64,000 nucleotides of DNA from Evansella sp. AB-P1 (lineage in GTDB: Bacteria > Bacillota > Bacilli > Bacillales > Salisediminibacteriaceae). Made by a program: the position numbers and the translations under genes. The DNA is taken from positions 21,925 through 85,924 of the forward strand of contig NZ_JARUKY010000019.1 of NCBI RefSeq assembly GCF_029688925.1. Direction: 5' to 3'. Shown here in pieces: positions 16,210 to 25,072 of the stretch (within the stretch, counting starts at the first letter, position 1; each line of letters starts with the position of its first letter). The notes beneath the pieces were generated by a model. It was not told the DNA's origin. It did not search any database and saw nothing but the letters and a program-made list of their open reading frames with translations.

Positions 16210-16310
16210 GGCGTGGGCGTGGGGACGGTTCTACTGATTCATAAAATAGCCACCAACGAAAAGGAAGGTTTTTAACTGAACGTTCCTCTTTATTGGTGGC
16301 TAACATTTCT
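16210..16310. repeat. REP1 left end plus hairpin module
   Basis: GGCGTGGGCGTGG tip repeat leads into GGGGACGGTTCT (16221-16232). It is followed by TAGCCACCAA...TTGGTGGCTA (16247-16304), a long imperfect stem that could terminate the gene at 16377. Confidence 0.8.
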
Positions 16311-16376
16311 ATTTACTGTGTGTCATCCCAATCCTTTTACCGAGGCTAGTTCCAGTGCCGACTCTGAAGAACGTCC

Positions 16377-16943
16377 CTAGTCAATCACTTTCACTTTTAT
16401 TGATCCGCTAACTTTACTTACAGATACAACTTTGCCTTTGAAGTTGACTTTATTCCCCTTATTTAAGGATAGTAGATAGTTTAGCACTTCATTATTCCCT
16501 TCAAAATTATCGAACTCAAAAAAAACCGTAACAGAAGAACCTTGATTCGTTTTCACTGAAGAAGTTTGGATATACGGCATAGGAACACCTGTTTGAGAGC
16601 TAACACTGTATACCGCCCCTTCAAAATCAAACGTTTTTCCTATGTATGGATGATGATCCAACTGCATTTCTGTCATTACCTTAAAGTCTTTAGCTAGCTG
16701 GTTAAAATCTAAACTATTGTAATTGGACTCCACTTTTGATGCTTTGTCAATTGTATTATGAGGGGACTCGAATGATTTCTCTTCAGACTCAGCCTTAGTC
16801 ACTTCCTCAGTTTCATTCCTCTTCTGTTGATTTGCCTTTTTTAACTCATTCTCCAAGAATAAGATCGTACTATGTAGTTTTCTACATTTCATAAAGTAAT
16901 ACAATGCAACTATAGCGAACACAATGCTGATAAATATAAACAT
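16377..16943 (-). CDS. Membrane-anchored protein with OB-fold-like C-terminal domain
   Basis: 188 residues from ATG 16943 (GAGGTG 4 bases upstream; a TTG at 16955 overlaps it). Residues 1-18 form a transmembrane helix (MFIFISIVFAIVALYYF), followed by a coiled, charged linker rich in K, E and N to about 85. The C-terminal 100 residues look like a five-stranded OB fold of the tRNA_anti-like kind: IGKTFDFEGAVYSVSS, VTVFFEFDNFEG and NKVNFKGKVVSVSKVSGSIK. Such single-TM OB proteins occur in phages and plasmids. The gene sits between REP1 copies at 16221 and 17180. Function unknown. Confidence 0.65.
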   Translation of the reverse strand: MFIFISIVFAIVALYYFMKCRKLHSTILFLENELKKANQQKRNETEEVTKAESEEKSFESPHNTIDKASKVESNYNSLDFNQLAKDFKVMTEMQLDHHPYIGKTFDFEGAVYSVSSQTGVPMPYIQTSSVKTNQGSSVTVFFEFDNFEGNNEVLNYLLSLNKGNKVNFKGKVVSVSKVSGSIKVKVID

Positions 16944-17179
16944 TTCACACCTCAATCTTTTAATCTGATATCATACCAACCTATTAATAAAAAAACGGAA
17001 GAGCTGCCCCTGGAAAAAATAAGATGTCCTTTCTATCAACTCAAACAATCACAAAATCACTCTACACCGTTCTTCAATAATTTATTTTAACATTATATAA
17101 GGTTCAATATTGCAGATTTTGTAGAAAAAAATCACATTCTGGAAAGAATATAAAACGTTAATGTGAAGAAAAAACTCAA

Positions 17180-17194
17180 GAGAACCGTCCCCAC
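17180..17194. repeat. REP1 right end
   Basis: AGAACCGTCCCC at 17180-17191. The plus-strand gene fragment at 17195 begins directly at its edge. Confidence 0.8.
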
Positions 17195-17323
17195 GAACCA
17201 GAAAAAGGAATTCAAATTGCTTCGAACGTTGTTACATTTCTTAATGCAATTGGTCTTGATACGACACCATCAGAGATCTTTAAAGAAGCTGAGCAAAACG
17301 TACTACAAATGTTCATAAAATGA
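17195..17323 (+). pseudogene. C-terminal gene fragment starting at a REP1 edge
   Basis: Immediately after REP1, 42 codons of protein-like sequence run to a TGA: EPEKGIQIASNVVTFLNAIG, then LDTTPSEIFKEAEQNVLQMF. There is no start codon or ribosome binding site, so this is the 3' end of a gene whose body was removed at the repeat. The family was not recognised. Confidence 0.55.
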
Positions 17324-17439
17324 AGCAGAAAGAAGATAGTTCAAATTAAAACCATTTCTATTCTGGTTTACATCATCCAGTATTAACTACATTGACTAAT
17401 GAAACACTTTCAGCTTAGATACATATAAGATTTAGGAAG

Positions 17440-17720
17440 TTTAAACTTTAATTTTTTGAGACTTCATTCCCCTTATAGCATAAACACCACGCACCCTACT
17501 ATCGCTTGGATTTCGCAACTTCGGTATGCGTGGGGGGCGATTAGAACGTTGAAGTATTTACGTGACCGGCGTATTTCCTGTCACAACCTAATATCTTCAG
17601 TTTTCAAAGAACAACCTACATGTATTTTTCACCATAAGAACAAATGTCCCTACGTATAAAAAGGCGATTCATCACCCACTTACTCATTGGGTTTCGCCAT
17701 TCACATTCCTTGAAGATGGG
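17440..17720. mobile_element. Possible IS200/IS605-type end remnant
   Basis: The segment GGCGATTCATCACCCAC...TTGGGTTTCGCC...GGGGGTTTTCTCGCC (about 17661-17731) resembles the structured right ends of IS200/IS605 elements. Before it lies a string with GCGTGGGGGGCGATTAGAACG and nearby hairpins (17487-17545). No transposase or TnpB frame survives; the ORF at 17456-17659 has no start signal. Similarity is from memory of such ends, hence the modest confidence. Confidence 0.4.
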
Positions 17721-17847
17721 GGTTTTCTCGCCTATTTTCAGATAAATCTTGAATCACATAGAGTATAGTTTCACCCTATATGTTGATATAAATATCAGAG
17801 GAATTTTTATAAAACTATTTATTATTAATCTATTTCTATTTTACTGT

Positions 17848-18357
17848 TCAATTCCCAAAACCCATCCCTGTATCTTCTATTAAAAGACTCGCATCCCTTA
17901 TTTGTTTTTGAATATATCCCTTCGTTTCGCTATTGTCTTTTTCATCTTCATTTAAAAGCTTTATCATACAATTTAATAGTAAATTTACTACTTTTAAATA
18001 ATTCACAGCTAACTTTCCGGTGTTTTTACAACTGCAAAGTGAACAAATATAAGGGATTTCAAATGCAATATAACGTGCATAAGATGTACCATTACTATTC
18101 ACTAAAACCCTTTCACCGGTCTCTTTATTTATTACTCGAATACACCGAAACTCCCCTTCAACCGTCCACCCACACGTAGCATCTGTAATCCAATCCTGAT
18201 CCTCTAATAAATTCTCAGAAAAATGGTAGAATACGTCATTTTCTAACAACACTTCTTTCACAACACAATATTTTTCAATTTCACCAAAACCGTCACACAC
18301 TGTCTTCTTCAGATCTTGTAAGCTATCCATTTTACAGCCAAAGATTGCTAGCATCAT
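17848..18357 (-). CDS. Hypothetical protein with a Cys-rich segment
   Basis: 169 residues, AGGAGG 8 bases before ATG 18357, so clearly translated. Acidic N-terminal half (DSLQDLKKTVCDGFGEIEKY), a central strand-rich region (CGWTVEGEFRCIRVINKETG), then CSLCSCKNTGK, where closely spaced cysteines could bind a metal, and a helical C-terminus. No domain was recognised. Its stop lies 490 bp from the sigma-like gene's stop on the same strand and its start lies 55 bp downstream of that gene, so they may be co-transcribed. Confidence 0.6.
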   Translation of the reverse strand: MMLAIFGCKMDSLQDLKKTVCDGFGEIEKYCVVKEVLLENDVFYHFSENLLEDQDWITDATCGWTVEGEFRCIRVINKETGERVLVNSNGTSYARYIAFEIPYICSLCSCKNTGKLAVNYLKVVNLLLNCMIKLLNEDEKDNSETKGYIQKQIRDASLLIEDTGMGFGN

Positions 18358-18411
18358 AGTTATTTCCTCCTATATAATTTTTGTTGAATCGCTGTAAACA
18401 TGTAAGGGTGA

Positions 18412-18945
18412 TTACCACGTTACTGTTGCATCGGGAGAACCGTCCCCGCGAAGCTTTTTGATAGCTTGTTTTCGCCATGATTTGACTGTGGTAATGCTGA
18501 CTTTGTGTCGTTTGGCTATTTCTTGTGGCTTGTAGCCGTAGAAGATTCCTTCTTCTACCCACAACTTTTCCCGTTTACTTAAGGGGGTAGTTTTTATCCA
18601 TTCTTTTAACAGTAATAACTCTTCTTCAGAAAATGGTGCAGCTGGTGATAACTCCGCTAAAATAAATGGTTCTGTCGTCTGATAATGTTGACTCCACTTA
18701 TCTTGATTAGCTATAGCCCTCTTGATGCGACCGTGAATATAACTTTGGGCATAAGGTGCAAACGGTCCCGATGCTAGATCGTACTTACACCAGGCATCAT
18801 AAAGAGCAATCCTGCCAATCTGGACATATTCATCCACTTCGCGTCCCAAATTCCACTTTTTTACTGCAGCAAAAACGATGGGCATATACTTTTCACAGCA
18901 TGCCTCAAATGTTGCTTCTTTTGTCCAATTTTGTTCCAAGTTCAT
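18412..18945 (-). CDS. Sigma-70-like factor with REP1-encoded C-terminal tail
   Basis: 177 residues from ATG 18945 (TTGGAG 3 bases upstream). Region 2 is recognisable at about 35-75: REVDEYVQIGRIALYDAWCK followed by DLASGPFAPYAQSYI. Region 4 forms a C-terminal HTH at 128-165: LSKREKLWVEEGIFYGYKPQ and EIAKRHKVSITTVKSWRKQA. Region 3 is short and region 1.1 absent, as in small alternative sigma factors of firmicutes. After KKLRGDGSPDATVTW the frame stops. That last tail is encoded by REP1 (core at 18434-18446), so the native end was replaced. Target promoters unknown; possibly autoregulated through the upstream palindromes. Confidence 0.75.
   Translation of the reverse strand: MNLEQNWTKEATFEACCEKYMPIVFAAVKKWNLGREVDEYVQIGRIALYDAWCKYDLASGPFAPYAQSYIHGRIKRAIANQDKWSQHYQTTEPFILAELSPAAPFSEEELLLLKEWIKTTPLSKREKLWVEEGIFYGYKPQEIAKRHKVSITTVKSWRKQAIKKLRGDGSPDATVTW
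18427..18447. repeat. REP1 inside the 3' end of the sigma-like gene
   Basis: GAGAACCGTCCCC at 18434-18446, read on the minus strand as the codons for the G-D-G-S-P tail. Confidence 0.8.
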
Positions 18946-18956
18946 TACTCCAACTC

Positions 18957-19072
18957 GGAAGCGCGCTTCCCATATTCCATGGTAAGCACAGTGTATATTG
19001 CTTATGGTAAAGTGGCGAATGAAGAAAAATAACGTTTCTCATGACGAAACATCACGTTTCCCATAGAGAAAC
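18957..19072. promoter_or_regulatory. Palindromes upstream of the sigma-like gene
   Basis: A perfect 14-bp palindrome GGAAGCGCGCTTCC lies at 18957-18970, just before the ribosome binding site. Two 17-bp inverted repeats, GTTTCTCATGACGAAAC (19034-19050) and GTTTCCCATAGAGAAAC (19056-19072), are 22 bases apart, about two helical turns. They look like tandem operators for a dimeric regulator. The binding protein is unknown. Confidence 0.5.
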
Positions 19073-19073
19073 T

Positions 19074-19102
19074 GTGGGTCGTGGGGACGGTTCTCTTGAT
19101 TC
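19074..19102. repeat. REP1 left end
   Basis: GTGGGTC then GTGGGGAC form a 7-bp tip repeat leading into GGGGACGGTTCT (19083-19094) and CTTGATTC. Confidence 0.8.
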
Positions 19103-19303
19103 ACTCTAATTTGCTTTCAGAGATCAGAAGATTCCCTCTGTGGAGAATAATGTGGACGAAAAAAGGGTTGTAGATTTTTACTACTAACCCTTAGAAGTTA
19201 ACTATTTTGTAAAAGTAAACATTTAATTTTTCTAATATTAACTCATAACAGAAGAAGGTGAACGTCAACTAGTCAACCTACGTCCCCTCCAAAACTCTAT
19301 TCC

Positions 19304-19510
19304 CTATCCCCCGAAGAAAAAGTCAATGACATTGGAAGCCGTGGTGGTTTGTCTGTTGTATAATTCGCAATAACCGCAATTGGTGCAGTATACAACAATA
19401 AACTTATTATGTTGGACATCAAACATTTTGGACAGCCCAGTGCCTGTTGTAGCAATTTCCTTTGTTTCCGCTTCCTTGTGACCGCACTTGATACACCCTT
19501 TTTCCTTCAT
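19304..19510 (-). CDS. YpzJ-like zinc-ribbon protein (DUF2082)
   Basis: 68 residues; GGAGGGG precedes ATG 19510. Two CxxC knuckles, CIKCGH near 6-11 and CTNCGY near 42-47, make a zinc ribbon. The spacer TGTGLSKMFDVQHNKFIVVY and the C-terminal NVIDFFFG are typical of the DUF2082 nucleic-acid-binding zinc-ribbon family (COG3478). It stands alone between REP1 copies at 19083 and 19789. Exact role unknown; a small nucleic-acid-associated protein is likely. Confidence 0.8.
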   Translation of the reverse strand: MKEKGCIKCGHKEAETKEIATTGTGLSKMFDVQHNKFIVVYCTNCGYCELYNRQTTTASNVIDFFFGG

Positions 19511-19779
19511 TAATACACCCCTCCAAGTTTTTTATATAGTATTAAATACGAATTAAATAATAAAAGGTTTCTACTAGATTGCGGCTGGTAACGTAATTGA
19601 ATAGGGGGTTATTCGAAAAAAAGTTTTTCAAGAGTAGAAACCCGGTGTTGATTTAGAATTTTGATTGCATGTATGGAGAAGAATTAGTCGGTGGGGAAAT
19701 AAGTAGTTGTGGATTTCATTTAGCAAACTCCCTAGCTCCCTCTGTTCGATCTCTGATGAAGCCTTGGCATGATCTATTT

Positions 19780-19806
19780 TGACTCACAAGAACCGTCCCC
19801 CCGACC
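19780..19806. repeat. REP1 right end
   Basis: GACTCACAAGAACCGTCCCC at 19781-19800, then CCGACCC. The 19511-19780 gap contains no gene. Confidence 0.85.
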
Positions 19807-19905
19807 CATAACCCCACCTAAAAATTTCTCAGCATATAGACAAAGGCTACAAGGATATATATAGACAGTGATGTTTAAAATTTACTTATATTAGGAGGAG
19901 AAATT

Positions 19906-20415
19906 TTGAAGAAAAACTTCATATTGTTGTTTTTGTCTATAGGGGCTATATTTTTCATTCTGACAGGGTGTTTTTCTGATCCTGTGAAAGATGATTTAGA
20001 GGACTATGTCAATAATGGCATCATGCCACTTGCTGAAGACGAGGACGAGATTATCTCTCTATACGAAAGTGTGACGGGTATAAACTATATCGATGACTTT
20101 ATCCTATACGAAACAATCCATTTAGACATTATTCCAAAATATCAAGTTTTTATCGACGACCTTGAAGCCATTAGGCCAGAAACAAGGGAAGTTAGAGATA
20201 TACATGAAGTCTACATCCAAGCTCACAATACACAATATAATGCTATGGTAATCATACTCGACGCACTTGACTATCAAGATCACGGGCTCATTAATAATGC
20301 AAACGAAAATTTAAATGAAGCAAGAACATTATTCAGGAACTTCCTATATGATTTAGAGGATCTTTTGGACGAACACAACCTTGAAATGGAGTATGTAACC
20401 AATTCTATGATGTAA
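19906..20415 (+). CDS. Helical lipoprotein of unknown function
   Basis: 169 residues from TTG 19906, with AGGAGGAG 5 bases upstream. Signal peptide with lipobox LTGC (cysteine near 22). The mature part is acidic and almost wholly helical (DDLEDYVNNGIMPLAEDEDE, DIIPKYQVFIDDLEAIRPET, NEARTLFRNFLYDLEDLLDE), like a three- to four-helix bundle. This pattern resembles the small helical lipoproteins common in Bacillus, but I cannot name a family. A REP1 composite element lies directly downstream. Confidence 0.7.
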   Translation: MKKNFILLFLSIGAIFFILTGCFSDPVKDDLEDYVNNGIMPLAEDEDEIISLYESVTGINYIDDFILYETIHLDIIPKYQVFIDDLEAIRPETREVRDIHEVYIQAHNTQYNAMVIILDALDYQDHGLINNANENLNEARTLFRNFLYDLEDLLDEHNLEMEYVTNSMM

Positions 20416-20449
20416 AAATATAGCGCTGATTTAAGCAAGGGCGCATCAT

Positions 20450-20668
20450 GGGGACGGTTCTCACGATGCGCCACTGCCAATCAGAAAGCAAAAAATTTCT
20501 TCATCCAAAATTGGCATAAAGCCAGTTTTGATGTAAGACTCCGTTAGCATTCCTCCAACAAGGCTCGTTTTAAAATGCTATTATTTTATTCACATTATTA
20601 TCCTAATCCTAATATCTCACTTAATAAACGACTCACAAGAACCGTCCCCACGACCCACCCACGACCCA
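20450..20668. repeat. REP1 composite element
   Basis: Left core GGGGACGGTTCT (20450-20461, then CACGATGC). Degenerate hairpin module AAAGCCAG...AAGGCT (20530-20564). Inverted right core AGAACCGTCCCC (20638-20649). The right tip carries CCCACGACCCA twice (20647-20668), an 11-bp tandem duplication. It separates convergent genes. Confidence 0.85.
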
Positions 20669-20701
20669 CGCACAAACCAGTCACGTCACACACAACCTCA
20701 A

Positions 20702-21229
20702 TCATTCCCAAGGTTTCCGTCTTGGCAATAGCCTCGGTACATTTTTCTTATACTCCAAGTATTCTTCGCCGAACTTTTTAGTAAGAAGAGGTTCTTCCCC
20801 AAAGATGAAGTAAGTATAGTTGACCACTGTAAAAAAGATAAACCATAAAAGTACTGACATGGAACATAATAGAAGAGATTCTCCTAATAAAACAAAGGCT
20901 ACTCCGCTAATCATAGGATTTCGAGTATATCGGTACGGTCCACTAACAACCAACTTTTTAGGTGGATCCCATGGAGCCAACGTACCCTTCCCATTTTTGG
21001 CAAACTGAGAAACGGTCACGATTACTAAGAGAAAACCAGTTAATGCAATGGCTAATCCTACAATAAAGATAAGTGCACTAATCGGTCCTTCTAGTCCCCA
21101 TAACAACCTGTTTGGCAGGAAGCTTTTCAATAATACCGGAATAATGATCGTCACATTGAACGGCAAAAGTAAAATTGAAATGATATGTGAAAAAAACGAT
21201 GATTTCTTTTGATACATCTTTTGAGTCAT
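20702..21229 (-). CDS. Isoprenylcysteine methyltransferase-like (ICMT/PEMT) membrane protein
   Basis: 175 residues. Four or five transmembrane helices flank the SAM-binding signature of the ICMT/PEMT superfamily: LVVSGPYRYTRNPMISG near 92-108, and the C-terminal FGEEPLLTKKFGEEYLEYKK near 144-163 followed by VPRLLPRRKPW. Enzymes of this fold methylate small or lipid substrates at the membrane; in bacteria without prenylated proteins the substrate is usually unknown. The start codon lies in an AGGAGAGT context. Both gene ends are near REP1 copies (20638 and 21307). Confidence 0.8.
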   Translation of the reverse strand: MTQKMYQKKSSFFSHIISILLLPFNVTIIIPVLLKSFLPNRLLWGLEGPISALIFIVGLAIALTGFLLVIVTVSQFAKNGKGTLAPWDPPKKLVVSGPYRYTRNPMISGVAFVLLGESLLLCSMSVLLWFIFFTVVNYTYFIFGEEPLLTKKFGEEYLEYKKNVPRLLPRRKPWE

Positions 21230-21299
21230 TACTCTCCTCCTTCAAAACAGCCAGTCACTCTACGCGTAACTTCTCAAGTGTATTTTCTCATGAGGAATG

Positions 21300-21325
21300 C
21301 ATCGTGAGAACCGTCCCCACGACCC
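21300..21325. repeat. REP1 right end
   Basis: GAGAACCGTCCCC at 21306-21318, then ACGACCCACGCACC with a short CCACG/CCCACG tip repeat. Confidence 0.85.
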
Positions 21326-21401
21326 ACGCACCGTTTTATAGTATAATAATCCTATGTAGGAATTTATTGTTAGTAAAAATCGCTTAAGTCAGGAGTGCCC
21401 T

Positions 21402-23486
21402 ATGAGTAGTCTAAATAATCCAAATCCTTTGCACGACTTAGATAAAATAAAATATCCGTATAAAGAACTGCTGGAGAACTTTGCTGAGGCCATTTATGTT
21501 ATTAATCTAGATGGGCGCTTTATTGATTATAACCATGGCTTTAGCTCATTGGTTGGACCTGGGGAGAAATATATAAATACAAGCTTCCTTGATCTTGTTC
21601 ATCCTGAAGACATTGAACTAGCCAAAAATGGATTTTTTAAAACACTAGAAGGGCAAGTACTAAAAGAAGAAAAACTACGAATCTTTTCTATTGATGGAAA
21701 AACAAAGTCAATCGTTACTAGTAAAGTTCCCCTTTTTGATAAAGAAGAAAAGCTCATAGGAATATTAGGCATTGCAAAGGACATGACAAGGGAAATTGAA
21801 TTACAAAATCAAATTAAACTGCAATATAATCAATACAGATCTTTATTGAAAAACTCAAATAGCGTCAATTGTATTCTTTCCGCAAAGGGTGAAGTAACAT
21901 ATAGAAGCCCTTCTATTGAAAAAGTTCTCGGCTATAAACCAGAGGAGTTAGATGGACCATTTTTCAGTCTTGTCCATCCAGATGATCAGGAAAACGTCAT
22001 TTCCCGCTTTCAACACTTAGTCGATCAACCAGACGCTGTTCAAACAATTGATGTAAGACTTCAGCATAAAAACGGAGGCTGGAGAATGATTCACGCCATT
22101 GCCAATAACCTCATAAAAGACCCTCATGTCAATGGAATCATTGTCAATTATCATGATATAACAGAAATGAGGCAAGCAGAACAAAAGATTCACCATATTG
22201 CTTACCATGATTATTTAACTGGCCTACCGAATCGCCGTTTTTTTGAGGAGAAATTACAACAAGAATTAATAGCTGCTAAAAAAAATAATACTAAGCTAGC
22301 TGTACTCTTTATTGATATTGACCGCTTTAAATACATAAATGATACGTTAGGACATCCCCTTGGGGACGAAGTGTTGAAAAAAATTGCTCACATGCTACAA
22401 AGTCTCTCTTCTGAAAAGGAATTTGTTGCTCGTATGGCTGGAGACGAATTTATGCTTTTATCTTCTAATTTAATTACGGAAGACTATGCGAAAAACATTG
22501 CTACTACCATTTTAAAAAAACTTGAAGCCCCTATCGTAGTGGATCAATTTGAAATTTTTGTAACTGGAAGCATCGGAATTACCATCTATCCTGAATCAGG
22601 TAATGACCTAGCTATTTTAATGAAAAATGCCGATCTTGCAATGTATCAAGCGAAAGCAACGAAAGAAAATAGCTATAAGCTTTTCACATCAGAAATGGAA
22701 AAAGAATCATATAAGAAATTCTCTTTACAAAATGACCTTCGTCGCGCCATTGCGAACAAGGAATTTGAACTATATTATCAGCCAAAGGTTTGTGCAAAAA
22801 CAGATAAAATCGTTGGTGCAGAAGCACTTATTCGTTGGAACCACCCGAAAAAGGGAGTAGTTTCACCTGGGGAATTTATTCCTCTAGCAGAAGAAACGGG
22901 CTTAATTGTTCCAATCGGAGAATGGGTTTTTCAAGCTGTCTGTGAACAAATAAAAGCTTGGCAAAATAAAGGGTTCGCCCCCTTTATCGTTTCCCTTAAC
23001 TTCTCTTCTTCACAAATGCTCCAAAAAGGGTTGGTCCAAACAGTGGAAAATCTACTTAAAGAAAAGGAAGTAGAGGGAAAGTGGATCGAAATTGAGATAA
23101 CTGAAAGCATCTTTTTAGAACACGATAACGATATAAAGAATAAATTAGACGGACTCAGAAAACTAGGAATCCAAATCGCCATCGACGACTTTGGGACAGG
23201 CTATTCCTCACTGAGCTATTTAAGAAAATACAAATTCAACACAATAAAACTAGACAGATCTTTTATAAACGACATACACACATCAGACGACAACGAAGCC
23301 ATTATTAACTTTATCATTCAACTTTCCAATCAGTTAAAGATGAAAGTTGTCGCAGAAGGTGTTGAAACAAAAGAACAAAAAAGCCGCTTGCAACAATTAA
23401 ACTGCGACGAACTGCAAGGCTATTATTTCAGCAAACCAAAACCAATACACCAATTCGAATCCGATGCGTGGGGACGGTTCTCGTGA
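21402..23486 (+). CDS. PAS-PAS-GGDEF-EAL c-di-GMP phosphodiesterase
   Basis: 694 residues. PAS 1 spans about 20-135, PAS 2 about 145-258 (TYRSPSIEKVLGYKPEEL), GGDEF about 262-425 and EAL about 440-685. The cyclase signature is degenerate (AGDEF at 346-350), so cyclase activity is doubtful although D-F-I-D-I-D-R-F-K elements remain. The phosphodiesterase side is complete: EALIRW (474-479), the N of SLNFSSSQ, EITES (565-569), DDFGTGYSSLSYL (595-607), KLDRSF and AEGVE (651-655). It is cytosolic, with no transmembrane segment, and PAS domains could sense redox or small ligands. AGGAGTGCCCT precedes ATG 21402. The last residues (DAWGRFS) and the stop codon come from REP1 (23470-23481). Confidence 0.88.
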   Translation: MSSLNNPNPLHDLDKIKYPYKELLENFAEAIYVINLDGRFIDYNHGFSSLVGPGEKYINTSFLDLVHPEDIELAKNGFFKTLEGQVLKEEKLRIFSIDGKTKSIVTSKVPLFDKEEKLIGILGIAKDMTREIELQNQIKLQYNQYRSLLKNSNSVNCILSAKGEVTYRSPSIEKVLGYKPEELDGPFFSLVHPDDQENVISRFQHLVDQPDAVQTIDVRLQHKNGGWRMIHAIANNLIKDPHVNGIIVNYHDITEMRQAEQKIHHIAYHDYLTGLPNRRFFEEKLQQELIAAKKNNTKLAVLFIDIDRFKYINDTLGHPLGDEVLKKIAHMLQSLSSEKEFVARMAGDEFMLLSSNLITEDYAKNIATTILKKLEAPIVVDQFEIFVTGSIGITIYPESGNDLAILMKNADLAMYQAKATKENSYKLFTSEMEKESYKKFSLQNDLRRAIANKEFELYYQPKVCAKTDKIVGAEALIRWNHPKKGVVSPGEFIPLAEETGLIVPIGEWVFQAVCEQIKAWQNKGFAPFIVSLNFSSSQMLQKGLVQTVENLLKEKEVEGKWIEIEITESIFLEHDNDIKNKLDGLRKLGIQIAIDDFGTGYSSLSYLRKYKFNTIKLDRSFINDIHTSDDNEAIINFIIQLSNQLKMKVVAEGVETKEQKSRLQQLNCDELQGYYFSKPKPIHQFESDAWGRFS

Positions 23487-23523
23487 TGCACCCGGGGACA
23501 CGGGGACAGGGACCTTGTCCCAA
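23464..23523. repeat. REP1 fused to REP2
   Basis: GGGGACGGTTCT (23470-23481), CGTGATGCACCCGGGG, then a REP2 copy GGGACAGGGACCTTGTCCC (23503-23521). The REP1 half forms the 3' end of the GGDEF-EAL gene. Confidence 0.9.
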
Positions 23524-23699
23524 CCTCTGGGTTCCAACCGCCCCAACGAATCATGCTTTTCGGTGTCCTTTGTCGTTGATTGACAGATAATTAGATGTAA
23601 GGAATTTATTTTCCATTTCTCATTTTAATATGAAGAGAGAATGGCTATAATTGAATTAATAACCTAACGATACTTACCGAGAGGAGGGGGGGAGTCGGA

Positions 23700-24008
23700 A
23701 TGACTCTTCATGAGAAAAAGAAAACCAAGGCAGAACGGACAAAAGAACGTGAAATTATTGGACAATATCATCAAAAAGTCACGGAAGATGCCCTTGATCC
23801 ACTTTATCAACGTTTTATCGAATGGAAAAATGGTGAACTACCATACTATGAATTAACAGAACACATCCATGAATTTCATAAGCTCAACCGAAAGATATGG
23901 ACAAAATTTAATTATAATCCAGATGATAGTTTACTTGTTTTTGAAGAAAAAAAAGAGTTAAGATTACTAACAGAAGAGGAAAAAGAAGAATTCAAGTTTT
24001 TTCTGTAA
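23700..24008 (+). CDS. Hypothetical charged helical protein
   Basis: 102 residues, ATG 23700 preceded by GAGGAGGGGGG. Composition is highly charged and helical (EKKKTKAERTKEREIIGQYH, YYELTEHIHEFHKLNRKIWT), without signal peptide, cysteine motif or membrane segment. It resembles small conserved Bacillus proteins of unknown function; no domain was recognised. It ends 7 bases before a REP1 composite element. Confidence 0.65.
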   Translation: MTLHEKKKTKAERTKEREIIGQYHQKVTEDALDPLYQRFIEWKNGELPYYELTEHIHEFHKLNRKIWTKFNYNPDDSLLVFEEKKELRLLTEEEKEEFKFFL

Positions 24009-24012
24009 AATC

Positions 24013-24396
24013 ATAGGGACGGTTCTACTGATGCATTTGTCCAACAATAAAGCAACCAGATCTCTTTTTTTCCCCTAATAAATCCAGCCTGGATGAGGGG
24101 AACGACTCCGTCTGCAGTTGACATTCGCTAACCGCAGTTCGCAGTTCAACGCTACAATCTGGCGCTATTTGTTTTAACATTACTTCAAGTAAATTTAAAT
24201 AATTATCTTCTGAAGTTGATTTCTCTCATATGAGGAAGAACAGGGCTCAAAAGAACCTTAATACAAGATAAATCAACACAAAATTTATTGAGCCCCAATG
24301 TTATGAAACGGCGTTAGTTAGTTAGCAGATTCATAACATTAGAGGCTAGTTTATACATTTATAGTGGTCGACTTGAATCACGAGAACCGTCCCTAT
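24013..24396. repeat. REP1 composite element with two hairpin modules
   Basis: Left AGGGACGGTTCT (24015-24026) with ACTGATGC. First module AATCCAGCCTGG...CAATCTGGCGCT (24078-24166). Second AGCCCCAATGTTATGAA...TTCATAACATTAGAGGCT (24290-24348). Inverted right end GAATCACGAGAACCGTCCC (24375-24393). Confidence 0.8.
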
Positions 24397-24425
24397 GAAT
24401 CTAATTGTTAAAAGGTGGGAGTACT

Positions 24426-24707
24426 TTGAATACATCGGATATTGATAAATTAGTGATGAAACTTCATGGTGAGAAAGTTCGAGCATTACGGAAAGAAAAG
24501 GGACTGAGTTTAGAAGAATTAGCTCATCGCGCTTCCATTTCTACTTCTTTTCTAGATGAAGTAGAACGTGGAAAGAAAGATCTAACAATCATAAGCCTGT
24601 TATTAATAGCATTTGGACTTGATCTCGATGACCCCTCTATAATCTACTCAGAATCTAAAAAAGTAATATCAGAATACCTAAGTGAAAGTAAAGAAGAAGC
24701 AAAGTAA
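24426..24707 (+). CDS. Xre-type helix-turn-helix regulator
   Basis: 93 residues from TTG 24426, with AAAGGTGGGAG 5-8 bases upstream; a TTG at 24405 would overlap that site. The HTH_3 domain is clear: VRALRKEKGLSLEELAHRAS, then ISTSFLDEVERGKKDLTIIS and LLLIAFGLDLDD. There is a C-terminal acidic tail but no ligand domain. It resembles SinR/phage repressor-like DNA-binding subunits; targets are unknown and no adjacent toxin is present. It is bounded on both sides by REP1 composite elements, ending 6 bases before one. Confidence 0.8.
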   Translation: MNTSDIDKLVMKLHGEKVRALRKEKGLSLEELAHRASISTSFLDEVERGKKDLTIISLLLIAFGLDLDDPSIIYSESKKVISEYLSESKEEAK

Positions 24708-24712
24708 AATCA

Positions 24713-24925
24713 CAGGGACGGTTCTTGCGATGCATCCACACCAATAATTAATGCAACAAACCTTTGCAAATTTGAAGTAAAGCCAGCCTCGATGTAGGAC
24801 TACGTTAGCATTTCAGTCATACAATCAGGCTGGCTATTTATATGAACATTACTATTTCAAAATTTCAGTCGTTATCCTAAACTTGTTGGTCCTTATATGA
24901 ATAAATGACTCACTCGAACCGTCCC
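24713..24925. repeat. REP1 composite element
   Basis: Compact example: left AGGGACGGTTCT (24714-24725, then TGCGATGC), module AAAGCCAGCCTCGATGTA...AATCAGGCTGGCTATTT (24778-24838), right GACTCACTCGAACCGTCCC (24907-24925). Confidence 0.9.
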
Positions 24926-25072
24926 AATTTTTCCCCAAACATAGGCAAACAGTATAAACAGGGATCCGTCCCCCTTTTCCGTTTGCTTTCGAACCCTGTG
25001 TGACATTATAAATATCAGGGTTTATAATATTTGTAAGAACCTTCAGCTATGAAAGACTACATTTGTGACTAA
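24926..25072. other. Spacer with no recognised feature
   Basis: Short stretch with GGGATCCGTCCCCCTTTTCC near 24961-24980 that is faintly REP-like. No gene. Confidence 0.3.

Noticed and set aside
17456..17659. 67-codon ORF as a gene
   Set aside because: No start signal; the DNA resembles a decayed IS200/IS605 end and the frame is probably fortuitous.
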